Shown here piece after piece: positions 50,504 through 58,430 of a DNA stretch of 64,000 nucleotides. Both the position numbers and the translations under genes were made by a program. Every line of letters starts with the position of its first letter. Position 1 is the stretch's first letter. The DNA is from Rhodanobacter soli (lineage in GTDB: Bacteria > Pseudomonadota > Gammaproteobacteria > Xanthomonadales > Rhodanobacteraceae): assembly GCF_040548735.1 (NCBI RefSeq), contig NZ_JBEPSD010000002.1:62001-126000 (forward strand), written 5' to 3'. Below the pieces are notes generated by a model. The model was given only the letters and a program-made list of their open reading frames with translations. It did not search any database and was not told where the DNA came from.

Positions 50504-52528
50504 ATGAACCGCTATGCGAAATCCATCGCGGCGTTCGCCATCACCTGTGTCGCTGGCTTTGCGATGGCGCAAGTGCCGCCCGTAGCGAATCCCGCATCCG
50601 CCAGTTCGGCGGTGCTTCCGCCATCACCGGCGCCCACTGGCGCCGTGATGACCGCAGCCACGTCGCCGGGCACGCCGCACGTGATGACAGCGGACGACTT
50701 GTCGACCTTCCTCGACGGCATGGTGCCGTACATGATCCAGCGCGGCGACATCGCCGGCGGCGTGATCTCGGTGGTCAAGGACGGCAAGCTGCTGTTCGCC
50801 CGCGGCTACGGTTACGCCGACCTGGAGAAGCGCACGCCGGTGTCGCCCGAGACCACGCTGTTCCGGCCTGGCTCGACGTCCAAGCTGTTCACCTGGACGG
50901 CGGTGATGCAGCAGGTGGAGCAGGGCAAGCTGGACCTGGACCATGACGTCAACGACTACCTCGACTTCAAGATCCCGCCGCGCGATGGCAAGCCGGTCAC
51001 CCTGCGCCAGCTGATGACGCATACCGCGGGCTTCGAGGACACCGCCAGGGGCCTGCTGCCGAGGAAGCCCGAGGACGTTAACCTCGAGCGCTACCTGAAG
51101 ACGCACATCCCCGCGCGCATCTTTGCGCCGGGTGAGATCGTGGCGTACTCCAACTACGGCTGCGGCCTGGCCGGCTACATCGTGCAGCGCGTGTCCGGCG
51201 AAGGCTTTGACGACTACGTGCAGAAGCACATCTTCGAGCCCTTGGGCATGCATCATTCGAGCTTCGCGATGCCGCTGCCGCCGCCGTTGGCGCCGCTGAT
51301 GGCCAAGGGCTACAAGAGCGCCTCCGACGGCAAGCCGCAGCCGTTCGAGCTGGTCGACCCGGCGCCGGCCGGCGCGATGAGCAGCAGCGCGACGGACATG
51401 GCGAACTTCATGATCGCCCAGCTGCAGGGCGGCCGCTTCGGCGACACGCGGATCCTGCAGCAGGCCACCGCCGAGCTGATGCACAGCCCGCAGCACACCG
51501 CCGCACCCGGGCTGGCCGGCTTCGATCTCGGTTTCTACCAGGAAGACCGCAACGGTCAGCGGATCATCGGCCATGGCGGGGACACCATCGTGTTCCACAG
51601 CGACCTGCACCTGCTGCTGGATGCAAACGTCGGCATCTTCATGTCGTTCAACAGCGCCGGTGACGCGGGCAGTGCGCACGTGATCCGCAAGGCGATCTTC
51701 CAGGCCTTCCTCGACCGCTATTTCCCGCAGGCGGCGCCGACGCCGGCGACGGTGGCCACCGCGAAGGCCGATGCCGCGCGCGTGGCCGGCTGGTACCAGG
51801 CCAGCCGGCGCAATGACAGCGCGTTGCGCATGCTGTACCTGTTCGGCCAGGTGCACGTGTCCGCAAAACCCGATGGCACGCTGAGCGTGTCGATGCTCAA
51901 CGACTACGCGGGCAAGCCGCTGCAATGGCATGAAACCGGCCCGCTGCACTACAGCGAGGTGAACGGCAAGTCGCAGCTGGCATTCGTCGCCGACGCGCAG
52001 GGCGGCATCCGCTACTGGGCCAGCGATGCCGAAGTGCCGGTGTTCGTGTTCCAGCGCGTTTCGGCAGCGAAGAGCATGGGCGTGGTCGGCCCGCTGATGG
52101 GGTTGTCGATCGTGGTGCTGCTGGCGACGCTGCTGACCTGGTTCGTCGGCTGGTGGGTGCGCAGGCATTACGGCCGGACGCTGGCGTTGAGCGATCGCCA
52201 ACGCCGCACGCGACTGCTGTCGCGGTTCGGTGTGCTGGCGTTGGTGATCGTGGTGGTCGGCTGGCTGTCGTTCATCGGCATCACGTCGGCCGACGAAAGC
52301 CTGTTGTTGGATGGCTCGGGCACGGGCTGGCTGTACCTGCTCCATGTGCTCGGCGTGGTGGGGCTGCTGGGTGCGCTGGCGGTGGTGGTGCATGCCGTGC
52401 GCGCGTGGATGGCTCCGCGGTGCGGCCGCTGGGTGCGTGCCGGCGAAACCCTGCTGGCGTTGGCGGCGATCTACCTGGCGTGGTTCATCGTCGCGTTCGG
52501 GCTGGTCAGCTTCAACGTGCGGTTCTGA
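50504..52528 (+). CDS. Serine hydrolase (beta-lactamase/DD-peptidase fold) with C-terminal membrane domain
   Basis: 674 residues. After a signal peptide, residues ~60-400 form a class C beta-lactamase-like domain: PGSTSKLFTW gives the SxxK (Ser124, Lys127), VAYSNYGCGL the YxN, and IIGHGGDTIVFHS the KTG-equivalent. A linker domain follows, then four membrane helices in the last ~170 residues. The catalytic domain thus faces the periplasm and is tethered to the inner membrane. D-amino-acid peptidase or esterase activity is likely. It is 37 bp behind the receptor. Confidence 0.88.
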   Translation: MNRYAKSIAAFAITCVAGFAMAQVPPVANPASASSAVLPPSPAPTGAVMTAATSPGTPHVMTADDLSTFLDGMVPYMIQRGDIAGGVISVVKDGKLLFARGYGYADLEKRTPVSPETTLFRPGSTSKLFTWTAVMQQVEQGKLDLDHDVNDYLDFKIPPRDGKPVTLRQLMTHTAGFEDTARGLLPRKPEDVNLERYLKTHIPARIFAPGEIVAYSNYGCGLAGYIVQRVSGEGFDDYVQKHIFEPLGMHHSSFAMPLPPPLAPLMAKGYKSASDGKPQPFELVDPAPAGAMSSSATDMANFMIAQLQGGRFGDTRILQQATAELMHSPQHTAAPGLAGFDLGFYQEDRNGQRIIGHGGDTIVFHSDLHLLLDANVGIFMSFNSAGDAGSAHVIRKAIFQAFLDRYFPQAAPTPATVATAKADAARVAGWYQASRRNDSALRMLYLFGQVHVSAKPDGTLSVSMLNDYAGKPLQWHETGPLHYSEVNGKSQLAFVADAQGGIRYWASDAEVPVFVFQRVSAAKSMGVVGPLMGLSIVVLLATLLTWFVGWWVRRHYGRTLALSDRQRRTRLLSRFGVLALVIVVVGWLSFIGITSADESLLLDGSGTGWLYLLHVLGVVGLLGALAVVVHAVRAWMAPRCGRWVRAGETLLALAAIYLAWFIVAFGLVSFNVRF

Positions 52529-52576
52529 CGGGCAACACCCGTCCAGCGCATCGGCACGGACCAACAAGGAGAGATC

Positions 52577-53575
52577 ATGAAGTTGCACACGCGGCTCGAG
52601 AAATGGGCATTGAAGGTGCCGTTCCATATCACCGGCTATACCTTCGACGTATTCGATGCGCTGGTGGTCAGCCTGCACGAAGGTGGCCACGTCGGCCGGG
52701 GCGAGGCGCTGGGCGTCTATTACCACGACGACACGCCGGTCTCGATGCAGGCGCAGGTCGAGGCGCTGCGCGAGCGGATCGAGGCCGGCGTGACCCGGCA
52801 GCAGTTGCTGCAACTGCTGCCTGCCGGCGGCGCGCGCAACGCGATCGATTGTGCGTTGTGGGACCTGGAGGCCAAGCGCGCCGGCCGGCCCGTGTGGATG
52901 CTGGCGGGGCTGGATGCGCCGCGGCCGTTGCTGACCACGTTCACCGTCGGCGCGGCCGAGCCGGCGACGATGGCCGAGGCGGCACGCAGCTTTCCCGCCG
53001 CGCGCGCGCTCAAGCTCAAGCTCACCGACGACGGGCTCAATGCGGATCGCGTGCGCGCGGTGCGCGCGGCGTGCCCGGACGCGTGGATCATGGTCGATGC
53101 CAACCAGGGCTTCACCCGTGAATCGTTTGCGCACCTGCTGCCGGCGCTGGTGGACGCTGGAATCGCCGTGGTGGAGCAACCGTTTCCGATCGGCAGCGAA
53201 GCCTGGCTCGACGGGCTGGACAGCCCGATCATGATCGCTGCCGACGAGAGTGTGCAGGATCACCACGACCTGCCGTCGCTGGTCGGCCGCGTCGGCATGA
53301 TCAACATCAAGCTGGACAAGTGCGGCGGCCTCACCGAGGCGCTGGCCATGGCCGAGCAGGCGCGCGGGCTCGGTTTCGAACTGATGGTCGGCAACATGTC
53401 CGGTTCGTCGCTGGCGATGGCGCCGGCTTTCGTGCTGGGGCAGTTGTGCAAGGTGGTGGATCTGGACGGCCCGGTATTCCTGCGCGGCGATCCGCAGCCG
53501 TCGGCGACCTATGAGGACGGCCGGATCTGGTGCGACGATGCGGTATGGGGTGGCCCGCAGGCCGCCGCTGCCTAG
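52577..53575 (+). CDS. Dipeptide epimerase (enolase superfamily)
   Basis: 332 residues. The metal and acid/base residues of the muconate-lactonising subgroup are in order: ALKLKLTDDG (KxK), IMVDANQGFT (Asp), VVEQPFP (Glu), IAADESVQD (Asp) and INIKLDKCGG (second catalytic Lys). Length and N-terminus fit L-Ala-D/L-Glu-type epimerases such as YcjG/YkfB, which convert murein dipeptides to the LL form. The precise dipeptide is not predictable here. GGAGAG precedes the ATG. Confidence 0.9.
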   Translation: MKLHTRLEKWALKVPFHITGYTFDVFDALVVSLHEGGHVGRGEALGVYYHDDTPVSMQAQVEALRERIEAGVTRQQLLQLLPAGGARNAIDCALWDLEAKRAGRPVWMLAGLDAPRPLLTTFTVGAAEPATMAEAARSFPAARALKLKLTDDGLNADRVRAVRAACPDAWIMVDANQGFTRESFAHLLPALVDAGIAVVEQPFPIGSEAWLDGLDSPIMIAADESVQDHHDLPSLVGRVGMINIKLDKCGGLTEALAMAEQARGLGFELMVGNMSGSSLAMAPAFVLGQLCKVVDLDGPVFLRGDPQPSATYEDGRIWCDDAVWGGPQAAAA

Positions 53576-53611
53576 TGGCGACGGCAACGACAGGGGAGCG
53601 ACATCGCGCAC

Positions 53612-54934
53612 ATGTCTGACCGCATGATTCCAGCACGCGACAAGAACTGGTTCGGCCATCCGCGCGGCCTGAGCGTGCTGTTCCTCACCGAAATGTGGGA
53701 GATGTTTTCCTTCTTCGGCATGCGCGCGCTGCTGGTCTATTACATGACCAAGCACCTGGACCTGGGGCAGGAGTACGCCTCGCTGGTCTACGGCGCCTAT
53801 GCGGCCTTCGTGTATTTCACGCCGGTGTTCGGCGGCATGGTGGCCGACCGCTGGCTGGGCAAGCGCAACGCGGTGATGATCGGCGGCACGACGATGGCGT
53901 TGGGCCACTTCATGATGGCGTCCGAGCCGTTGTTCTATCCGGCGCTGGTCACGATCGCGCTGGGCAACGGCCTGTTCCTGCCCAGCCTGGCCAGCCAGAT
54001 CGAAGGCCTGTATCGCGATGGCGATCCGCGCAGCAAGAGTGCGTACAACATCTACTACGTGGGCGTGAACCTGGGTGCGTTCCTGGCGCCGCTGGTATGC
54101 GGCACGCTGGGCGAAAGTTTCGGCTGGCACTGGGGCTTTGCCGCCGCGGGTTTCGGCATGCTGTTGTCGCTGGTGATCTACTTGGCCGGCGCCCGTTATC
54201 TGCCCGCCGAACCAGCGCGCGGCGGCGCGGCGCGCGCGGTCCGGCCGCCGCTCGATCGCGCCGCGCGCGACCGCTTCGCGTTGCTGATCGGCATCGCCGC
54301 GATCGTCGTGATTTTCCGCGGTGCGTACGAACAGGTCGGCAACACCATCGCGCTGTGGGCCGACAGCGGCGTGGACCGCGAAATTGCGGCCGGCTGGACG
54401 ATACCGATGACCTGGTTCCAGGCGCTGGACTCGCTGATCGTGTTCGCCTTCACGCCGTTGCTGGTGGCGCGTTGGGCGCGGCTGGCGAAACGCGGCGTGG
54501 AAACGCCGTGGCTGGGCAAGATGGCCTTCGGTGCGGCGATCGTCGGGGCGTCTTATCTGATGCTTGCGTTGGTCGCGGCCTGGTGTGACGCGCATGGCAC
54601 GCGCGCGAGCTGGATCTGGCTGGTCGGCTGGTTCGTGTTGATGACCACCGGCGAGCTTTACATCCTGCCGGTGGGCCTTGGCCTGTTTGGACGCATGGCG
54701 CCGGAGGGTTTTCGCGCCACCAGCATCGCCACCTGGTTCTTCGCCGGCTTCTTCGGCAACCTGCTGGCCGGCGCGCTGGGCACGCTGTGGAGCCAGCTCA
54801 GCCACGCCTGGTTCTTCGCCCTGATTGCGGCGGTCGCCGCCGTGTCGGCCACGCTGTTGTATATGCTGGGCCGTCGCCTGGGCGACGTGGAAAGTCATGG
54901 AGCGGCGGGCGCCGCCATGGCAATGGCCAGATAA
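53612..54934 (+). CDS. POT/PTR2-family proton-dependent peptide transporter
   Basis: 440 residues, about twelve helices. LTEMWEMFSFFGMRALLVYYM is the family's ExxERFxYY-like first helix, with the usual Arg replaced by Met. GGMVADRWLGKRNAVMIGG and YNIYYVGVNLGAFLAPLVCGTLGE are the PTR2 signatures. It should import di- and tripeptides with protons. In this operon it links the periplasmic hydrolases with the cytosolic dipeptide epimerase. The regulator gene starts four bases after its stop. Confidence 0.9.
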   Translation: MSDRMIPARDKNWFGHPRGLSVLFLTEMWEMFSFFGMRALLVYYMTKHLDLGQEYASLVYGAYAAFVYFTPVFGGMVADRWLGKRNAVMIGGTTMALGHFMMASEPLFYPALVTIALGNGLFLPSLASQIEGLYRDGDPRSKSAYNIYYVGVNLGAFLAPLVCGTLGESFGWHWGFAAAGFGMLLSLVIYLAGARYLPAEPARGGAARAVRPPLDRAARDRFALLIGIAAIVVIFRGAYEQVGNTIALWADSGVDREIAAGWTIPMTWFQALDSLIVFAFTPLLVARWARLAKRGVETPWLGKMAFGAAIVGASYLMLALVAAWCDAHGTRASWIWLVGWFVLMTTGELYILPVGLGLFGRMAPEGFRATSIATWFFAGFFGNLLAGALGTLWSQLSHAWFFALIAAVAAVSATLLYMLGRRLGDVESHGAAGAAMAMAR

Positions 54935-54938
54935 GCGG

Positions 54939-55856
54939 ATGACGATGACCAAGGACCTGCAGAAAAAACTGAAAAGCCGGTGGGACACGTTCACCACCTC
55001 CGAGCAGAAGATCGCCAGCTACCTGCTGCACAACATCAGCGGCATACCGTTCGAGACGGCAGCGTCGCTGGGCAAGCGGGTCGGCGTGAGCGCGATGACG
55101 GTGGGACGGTTTCTGCGCAACCTCGGCTATGCCGGCGTCGGCGACCTGAAGGAGGAGCTGCGCGGCGATGCGCCATGGATGCAGCTGTACAAGATCGCCG
55201 AGCCGTCCGCCAATGCCGACTACGTCAGCGAGAGCCTGCAGGCGGAGATTCGCAGCCTGAACGATGTCTACGCATTGGCGCGCACCGAGGAATGGGCGCC
55301 CATCGTGAAGATGCTGGTGGCGGCCGATCGCGTGTCGGTGGCCAGCTTCCAGCACGGATCGTTCCTCGGGCTGGGCCTCGCCGCCTCGCTGCAGCACGTG
55401 CGGCCGCGCGTTTCGTTCGAATCGGGCGCCGATGGTTCCTATACCGGCATGCTGCTGGATTCGACCGAAAAAAGCTGCGTGGTGCTGATCGACATACGCC
55501 GCTATTCGCGCCATTTCCGCCTGCTGGCCGAGGAGGTGGTGGAGCGTGGCATCCCGCTGCTGATCATCACCGACACGCAGTGCTATTGGGCGCGCCAGCT
55601 GACCCCGCACGTGCTGATGATCCCGGTGCAGACGGGCCGTGCGTGGCACAGCTTCGGCACGCTTACCAGCCTGTTCAGCCTGTTGATCAACGCGGTGATC
55701 CGCGAGACGGGCGACATACTCGGGCGCGTCGGCGACATCACCGAGTTGCGGCAGAAATTCATCGGCTACGACGGACCGTCGCTGTCCGCGGGTGGCGGAA
55801 GCAAGCCGGGCAAGGCCAAGGACGGCGGCGGAAAGAAGCCGGCAAAGCGGCGCTGA
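54939..55856 (+). CDS. MurR/RpiR-family transcriptional regulator
   Basis: 305 residues. N-terminal RpiR helix-turn-helix (WDTFTTSEQKIASYLLHN... AASLGKRVGVSAMTVGRFLRNLGYAG). A SIS domain (~residues 120-260) follows, with VSVASFQHGSFLGLGLAASL. The sugar-phosphate residues of the SIS loop look altered, so the effector may not be a sugar phosphate. The C-terminus is a basic Gly/Lys tail (KPGKAKDGGGKKPAKRR). MurR, a relative, represses MurNAc use. Probably regulates this operon. Confidence 0.9.
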   Translation: MTMTKDLQKKLKSRWDTFTTSEQKIASYLLHNISGIPFETAASLGKRVGVSAMTVGRFLRNLGYAGVGDLKEELRGDAPWMQLYKIAEPSANADYVSESLQAEIRSLNDVYALARTEEWAPIVKMLVAADRVSVASFQHGSFLGLGLAASLQHVRPRVSFESGADGSYTGMLLDSTEKSCVVLIDIRRYSRHFRLLAEEVVERGIPLLIITDTQCYWARQLTPHVLMIPVQTGRAWHSFGTLTSLFSLLINAVIRETGDILGRVGDITELRQKFIGYDGPSLSAGGGSKPGKAKDGGGKKPAKRR

Positions 55857-55887
55857 CGACGGCGGCATCATCGAACGAGGAAACGCC

Positions 55888-57486
55888 ATGACCTGCAAGT
55901 TCGCACGGCTGTCACTGCGCCGGCTCCTGGTACCGTTTATGGCAGGCGCATTGGCTGTCATCGCTGCACCGGCATGGGCCGCCGCGCCGCAGGACCTGGA
56001 CGCCTTCGCCGCGCGGGCGATGAAGGCGTTCGACACGCCGGGCATGGCGGTGGCGATCGTCGAGGACGGGCAGGCCGCCACCCACGTCTACGGCATCAGG
56101 AAACTCGGTGCGCCCGAACGCGTCGACGCGCACACCGTCTTCCCGATCGGCTCCAACACCAAGGCCTTCACCGCGGCGGCGCTGGCGATCCTGGTCGACC
56201 AGGGCAAATTGCACTGGGACGACCTGGTGGTCGACAAGCTGCCCGGGTTCCGCATGTACGACGCGTACACGTCGCAGCACATGACGATCACTGACCTGCT
56301 GGTGCACCGCAGTGGACTTGGCCTGGGCCAGGGCGACCTGATGTTCCTGCCCTCGACCACCCGTTCGCGCGCCGAGCTGGTGCACGCGATCCGGCATCTG
56401 AAGCCGGCCACCGGTTTCCGCAGCGGCTTCGCCTACGACAACGTGCTGTACAGCGTCGCCGGCGAACTGGTCGAGGCGGTGTCGGGCGAGCGCTGGGAGG
56501 ATTTCGTGCAACGGCACATGCTGTCGCCCATGGGCATGCGCGATACCCTGACCAGCCTCGATGTGCAGGGACCGGACAGCGTGTCGCTGCACGGCAAGAT
56601 CTCCGGGCCGGTGCGCGGCATGGGGCCGCCGTCGGTGCTTGGCACCGTATTGTCGGGCGATGTCTGCGCCCCGGCTGGCGCGTTGCGGGTCAGCGCCGAC
56701 GACATGACGCACTGGCTGCGCGTGCAGTTGGCGCATGGCGCGCTCGATGGCGACAAGCGCCTGTTCAGCGAAGCGGCATCGCAGGCGTTATGGACGCCGC
56801 AGACCCTGGTGCCGATCGATGCGCCACCGGCTCCGCTGGCGTTGACCCGGCCGGCCTACCAGGCTTATGCGCTGGGCCTGTTCGTGCGCGATTACCGCGG
56901 CCATCGGATCGTCATGCATACCGGCGGTGTGCTGGGCGCGTATTCGGTGGTGGCGATCCTTCCGGAGCGGCACGTCGCGTTCGCGATCATGCTCAATGCA
57001 GAGGACGCCGGCACCCTGATGGCGACGTTCTACCACCTGCTCGACCACTACCTCGGACTGCCGCCCACCGACTGGATCGGCAACTACCGGCAGGTGGACG
57101 AGCTCGGCATCGCCGCGGCGCTGAAGGCGATCCAGGCGCGGCAGGCGAAGACCCATCCCGAACGCGGCCCGTCACTGCCACCGGCAGGTTATGCGGGCGT
57201 GTTCAGCGACCCCTGGTACGGCACGGCCACGATCAGCCGCGGCAAGGACGGCATGCGCCTCAGCATGGATCGCACGCCAGGCATGCAGGGTGCGCTGGAG
57301 CATGTGCAATACGACACCTTCCGCACGCACTGGAGCAAGCCCGGCCTGGAGGATGCCTACGTCACCTTCGCATTGCGCCCCGACGGCAGCGTCGACCACA
57401 TGACGATGCAGGCGATCTCGCCGCTGGCCGACTTCAGCTACGACTACCAGGACCTTTACTTCACCCCGGTGGCGGAAAAACGCTAG
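55888..57486 (+). CDS. Secreted serine hydrolase (beta-lactamase family, DUF3471 tail)
   Basis: 532 residues with signal peptide ending PAWA. Catalytic motifs: PIGSNTKAFTAAAL (Ser89, Lys92), FAYDNVLYSVAGE (YxN) and VMHTGGVLGAYS (HTG). The C-terminal ~130 residues (GYAGVFSDPWYGTATI... ) form the DUF3471-type lipocalin-like domain. It is soluble and periplasmic, in contrast to the membrane-anchored hydrolase earlier in the operon; the two may cut different bonds of the same peptides. GAGGAAAC precedes the ATG. Last gene of the operon. Confidence 0.9.
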   Translation: MTCKFARLSLRRLLVPFMAGALAVIAAPAWAAAPQDLDAFAARAMKAFDTPGMAVAIVEDGQAATHVYGIRKLGAPERVDAHTVFPIGSNTKAFTAAALAILVDQGKLHWDDLVVDKLPGFRMYDAYTSQHMTITDLLVHRSGLGLGQGDLMFLPSTTRSRAELVHAIRHLKPATGFRSGFAYDNVLYSVAGELVEAVSGERWEDFVQRHMLSPMGMRDTLTSLDVQGPDSVSLHGKISGPVRGMGPPSVLGTVLSGDVCAPAGALRVSADDMTHWLRVQLAHGALDGDKRLFSEAASQALWTPQTLVPIDAPPAPLALTRPAYQAYALGLFVRDYRGHRIVMHTGGVLGAYSVVAILPERHVAFAIMLNAEDAGTLMATFYHLLDHYLGLPPTDWIGNYRQVDELGIAAALKAIQARQAKTHPERGPSLPPAGYAGVFSDPWYGTATISRGKDGMRLSMDRTPGMQGALEHVQYDTFRTHWSKPGLEDAYVTFALRPDGSVDHMTMQAISPLADFSYDYQDLYFTPVAEKR

Positions 57487-57496
57487 GTTGAGCCCT

Positions 57497-58108
57497 TCAA
57501 CACTGGGTCCGGCCGCCGGCCAGCTGCTTGCACGGGTGAAATATCGGTTTGTCCGATACCGGTGGGGTGTGGTGGCCGCTGTCATGGCGGCGATGGGGAT
57601 ACGGATACGGTGCACCGCCCCAATAGACCGGACCGTTGTAGATCGGCTGGGTCAGCTGTTCCTGGTATTCGTCGTTCTGCTGCCGCAGCGCGTCGTTCTC
57701 GGCCTGTAGTCGCTCGCGCTCGGCGTCCTGGTCGGCGAGCGCCTGCTGCTGGGCTTCCTGGGCGCGTTGTTCGGCGTCGTAAGCCTCGTCGGCCCGACGC
57801 CGGGCCTCCTCGTCCGCCGCCTGCTGGCGGGCATCCAGGCGCTGCTGGTAGAGCGTTTCGAGGTGGCGTGAATCCGCATAGCGTTTCGCCAGGTCGTCCT
57901 GGCCCAGGCGCAGGTAGCGGTCGATGACTTCGGTGTCGTCGGCCCGGTGCAGCAGCTCGCCGCTGCCGTTCGGGCAGGGGTGATCGGTGTAGGCGACCTG
58001 TCCGCCCTGCGTGCATTTGTAGATGTTCTGCGCGCCGGCCGTTCCCGCCGCGGCCAGCAGCAGGACGGCAGCCGAGAAGCAAATTCCTCCCACTGGCAGG
58101 CTTTTCAT
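57497..58108 (-). CDS. DUF4124 protein with long coiled coil
   Basis: 203 residues with signal peptide ending TAGA. QNIYKCTQGGQVAYTDHPCPNG is the DUF4124 module, a small beta domain with a Cys pair. Residues ~75-165 are a Glu/Gln/Ala/Arg-rich heptad helix. A Pro/Tyr/His tail follows. Periplasmic; family function unknown. It converges on the operon end with only ten bases between stops. Confidence 0.8.
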   Translation of the reverse strand: MKSLPVGGICFSAAVLLLAAAGTAGAQNIYKCTQGGQVAYTDHPCPNGSGELLHRADDTEVIDRYLRLGQDDLAKRYADSRHLETLYQQRLDARQQAADEEARRRADEAYDAEQRAQEAQQQALADQDAERERLQAENDALRQQNDEYQEQLTQPIYNGPVYWGGAPYPYPHRRHDSGHHTPPVSDKPIFHPCKQLAGGRTQC

Positions 58109-58279
58109 GGTGGCCACATTCTGCACCCGGCCGCTGTCGCCATGCACCAGGTGCCCGGAACGGAAAGCCAGAGAGCGTGTAGCCCGGGCGGTTTGACCAG
58201 CGGAATGCGGTGGTTTGAGTGCCGGCGCCGGAGGGCGGTTACGCTGTTCCAAGCCTCGAAATTGCCTCTAAACCTCAAA

Positions 58280-58314
58280 AAATGTGAACTGCATCACATT
58301 TCTGGTGCTATTGT
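58280..58314 (+). promoter_or_regulatory. CRP/Clp-type palindrome overlapping the TIR-gene promoter
   Basis: AAATGTGA, six bases, TCACATTT (58280-58301): a perfect 8-bp-arm palindrome around the CRP core TGTGA-N6-TCACA. Eight bases later TATTGT preceded by TGC (58306-58314) is an extended -10. With normal spacing the -35 would lie inside the palindrome, so a bound Clp/CRP would block RNA polymerase. The rest of the 322-bp gap (58109-58430) shows nothing else I can name. Confidence 0.72.
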
Positions 58315-58430
58315 CCCGCGTCACGGGTGCCTGCTGGCGTGTCCTGACTGGCCGGCGTCCGGGGGCCAGGTCGAGTGGATGGGGACTTCCCGGCAAGGGA
58401 ATGTGTCACCTCGTGCGGGAGCAATGCGTC

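Noticed and set aside
50624-54997. 1457-residue minus-strand frame across the peptide operon
   Set aside because: His/Arg/Gln-rich shadow typical of high-GC coding DNA read backwards; five clear genes lie on the other strand.
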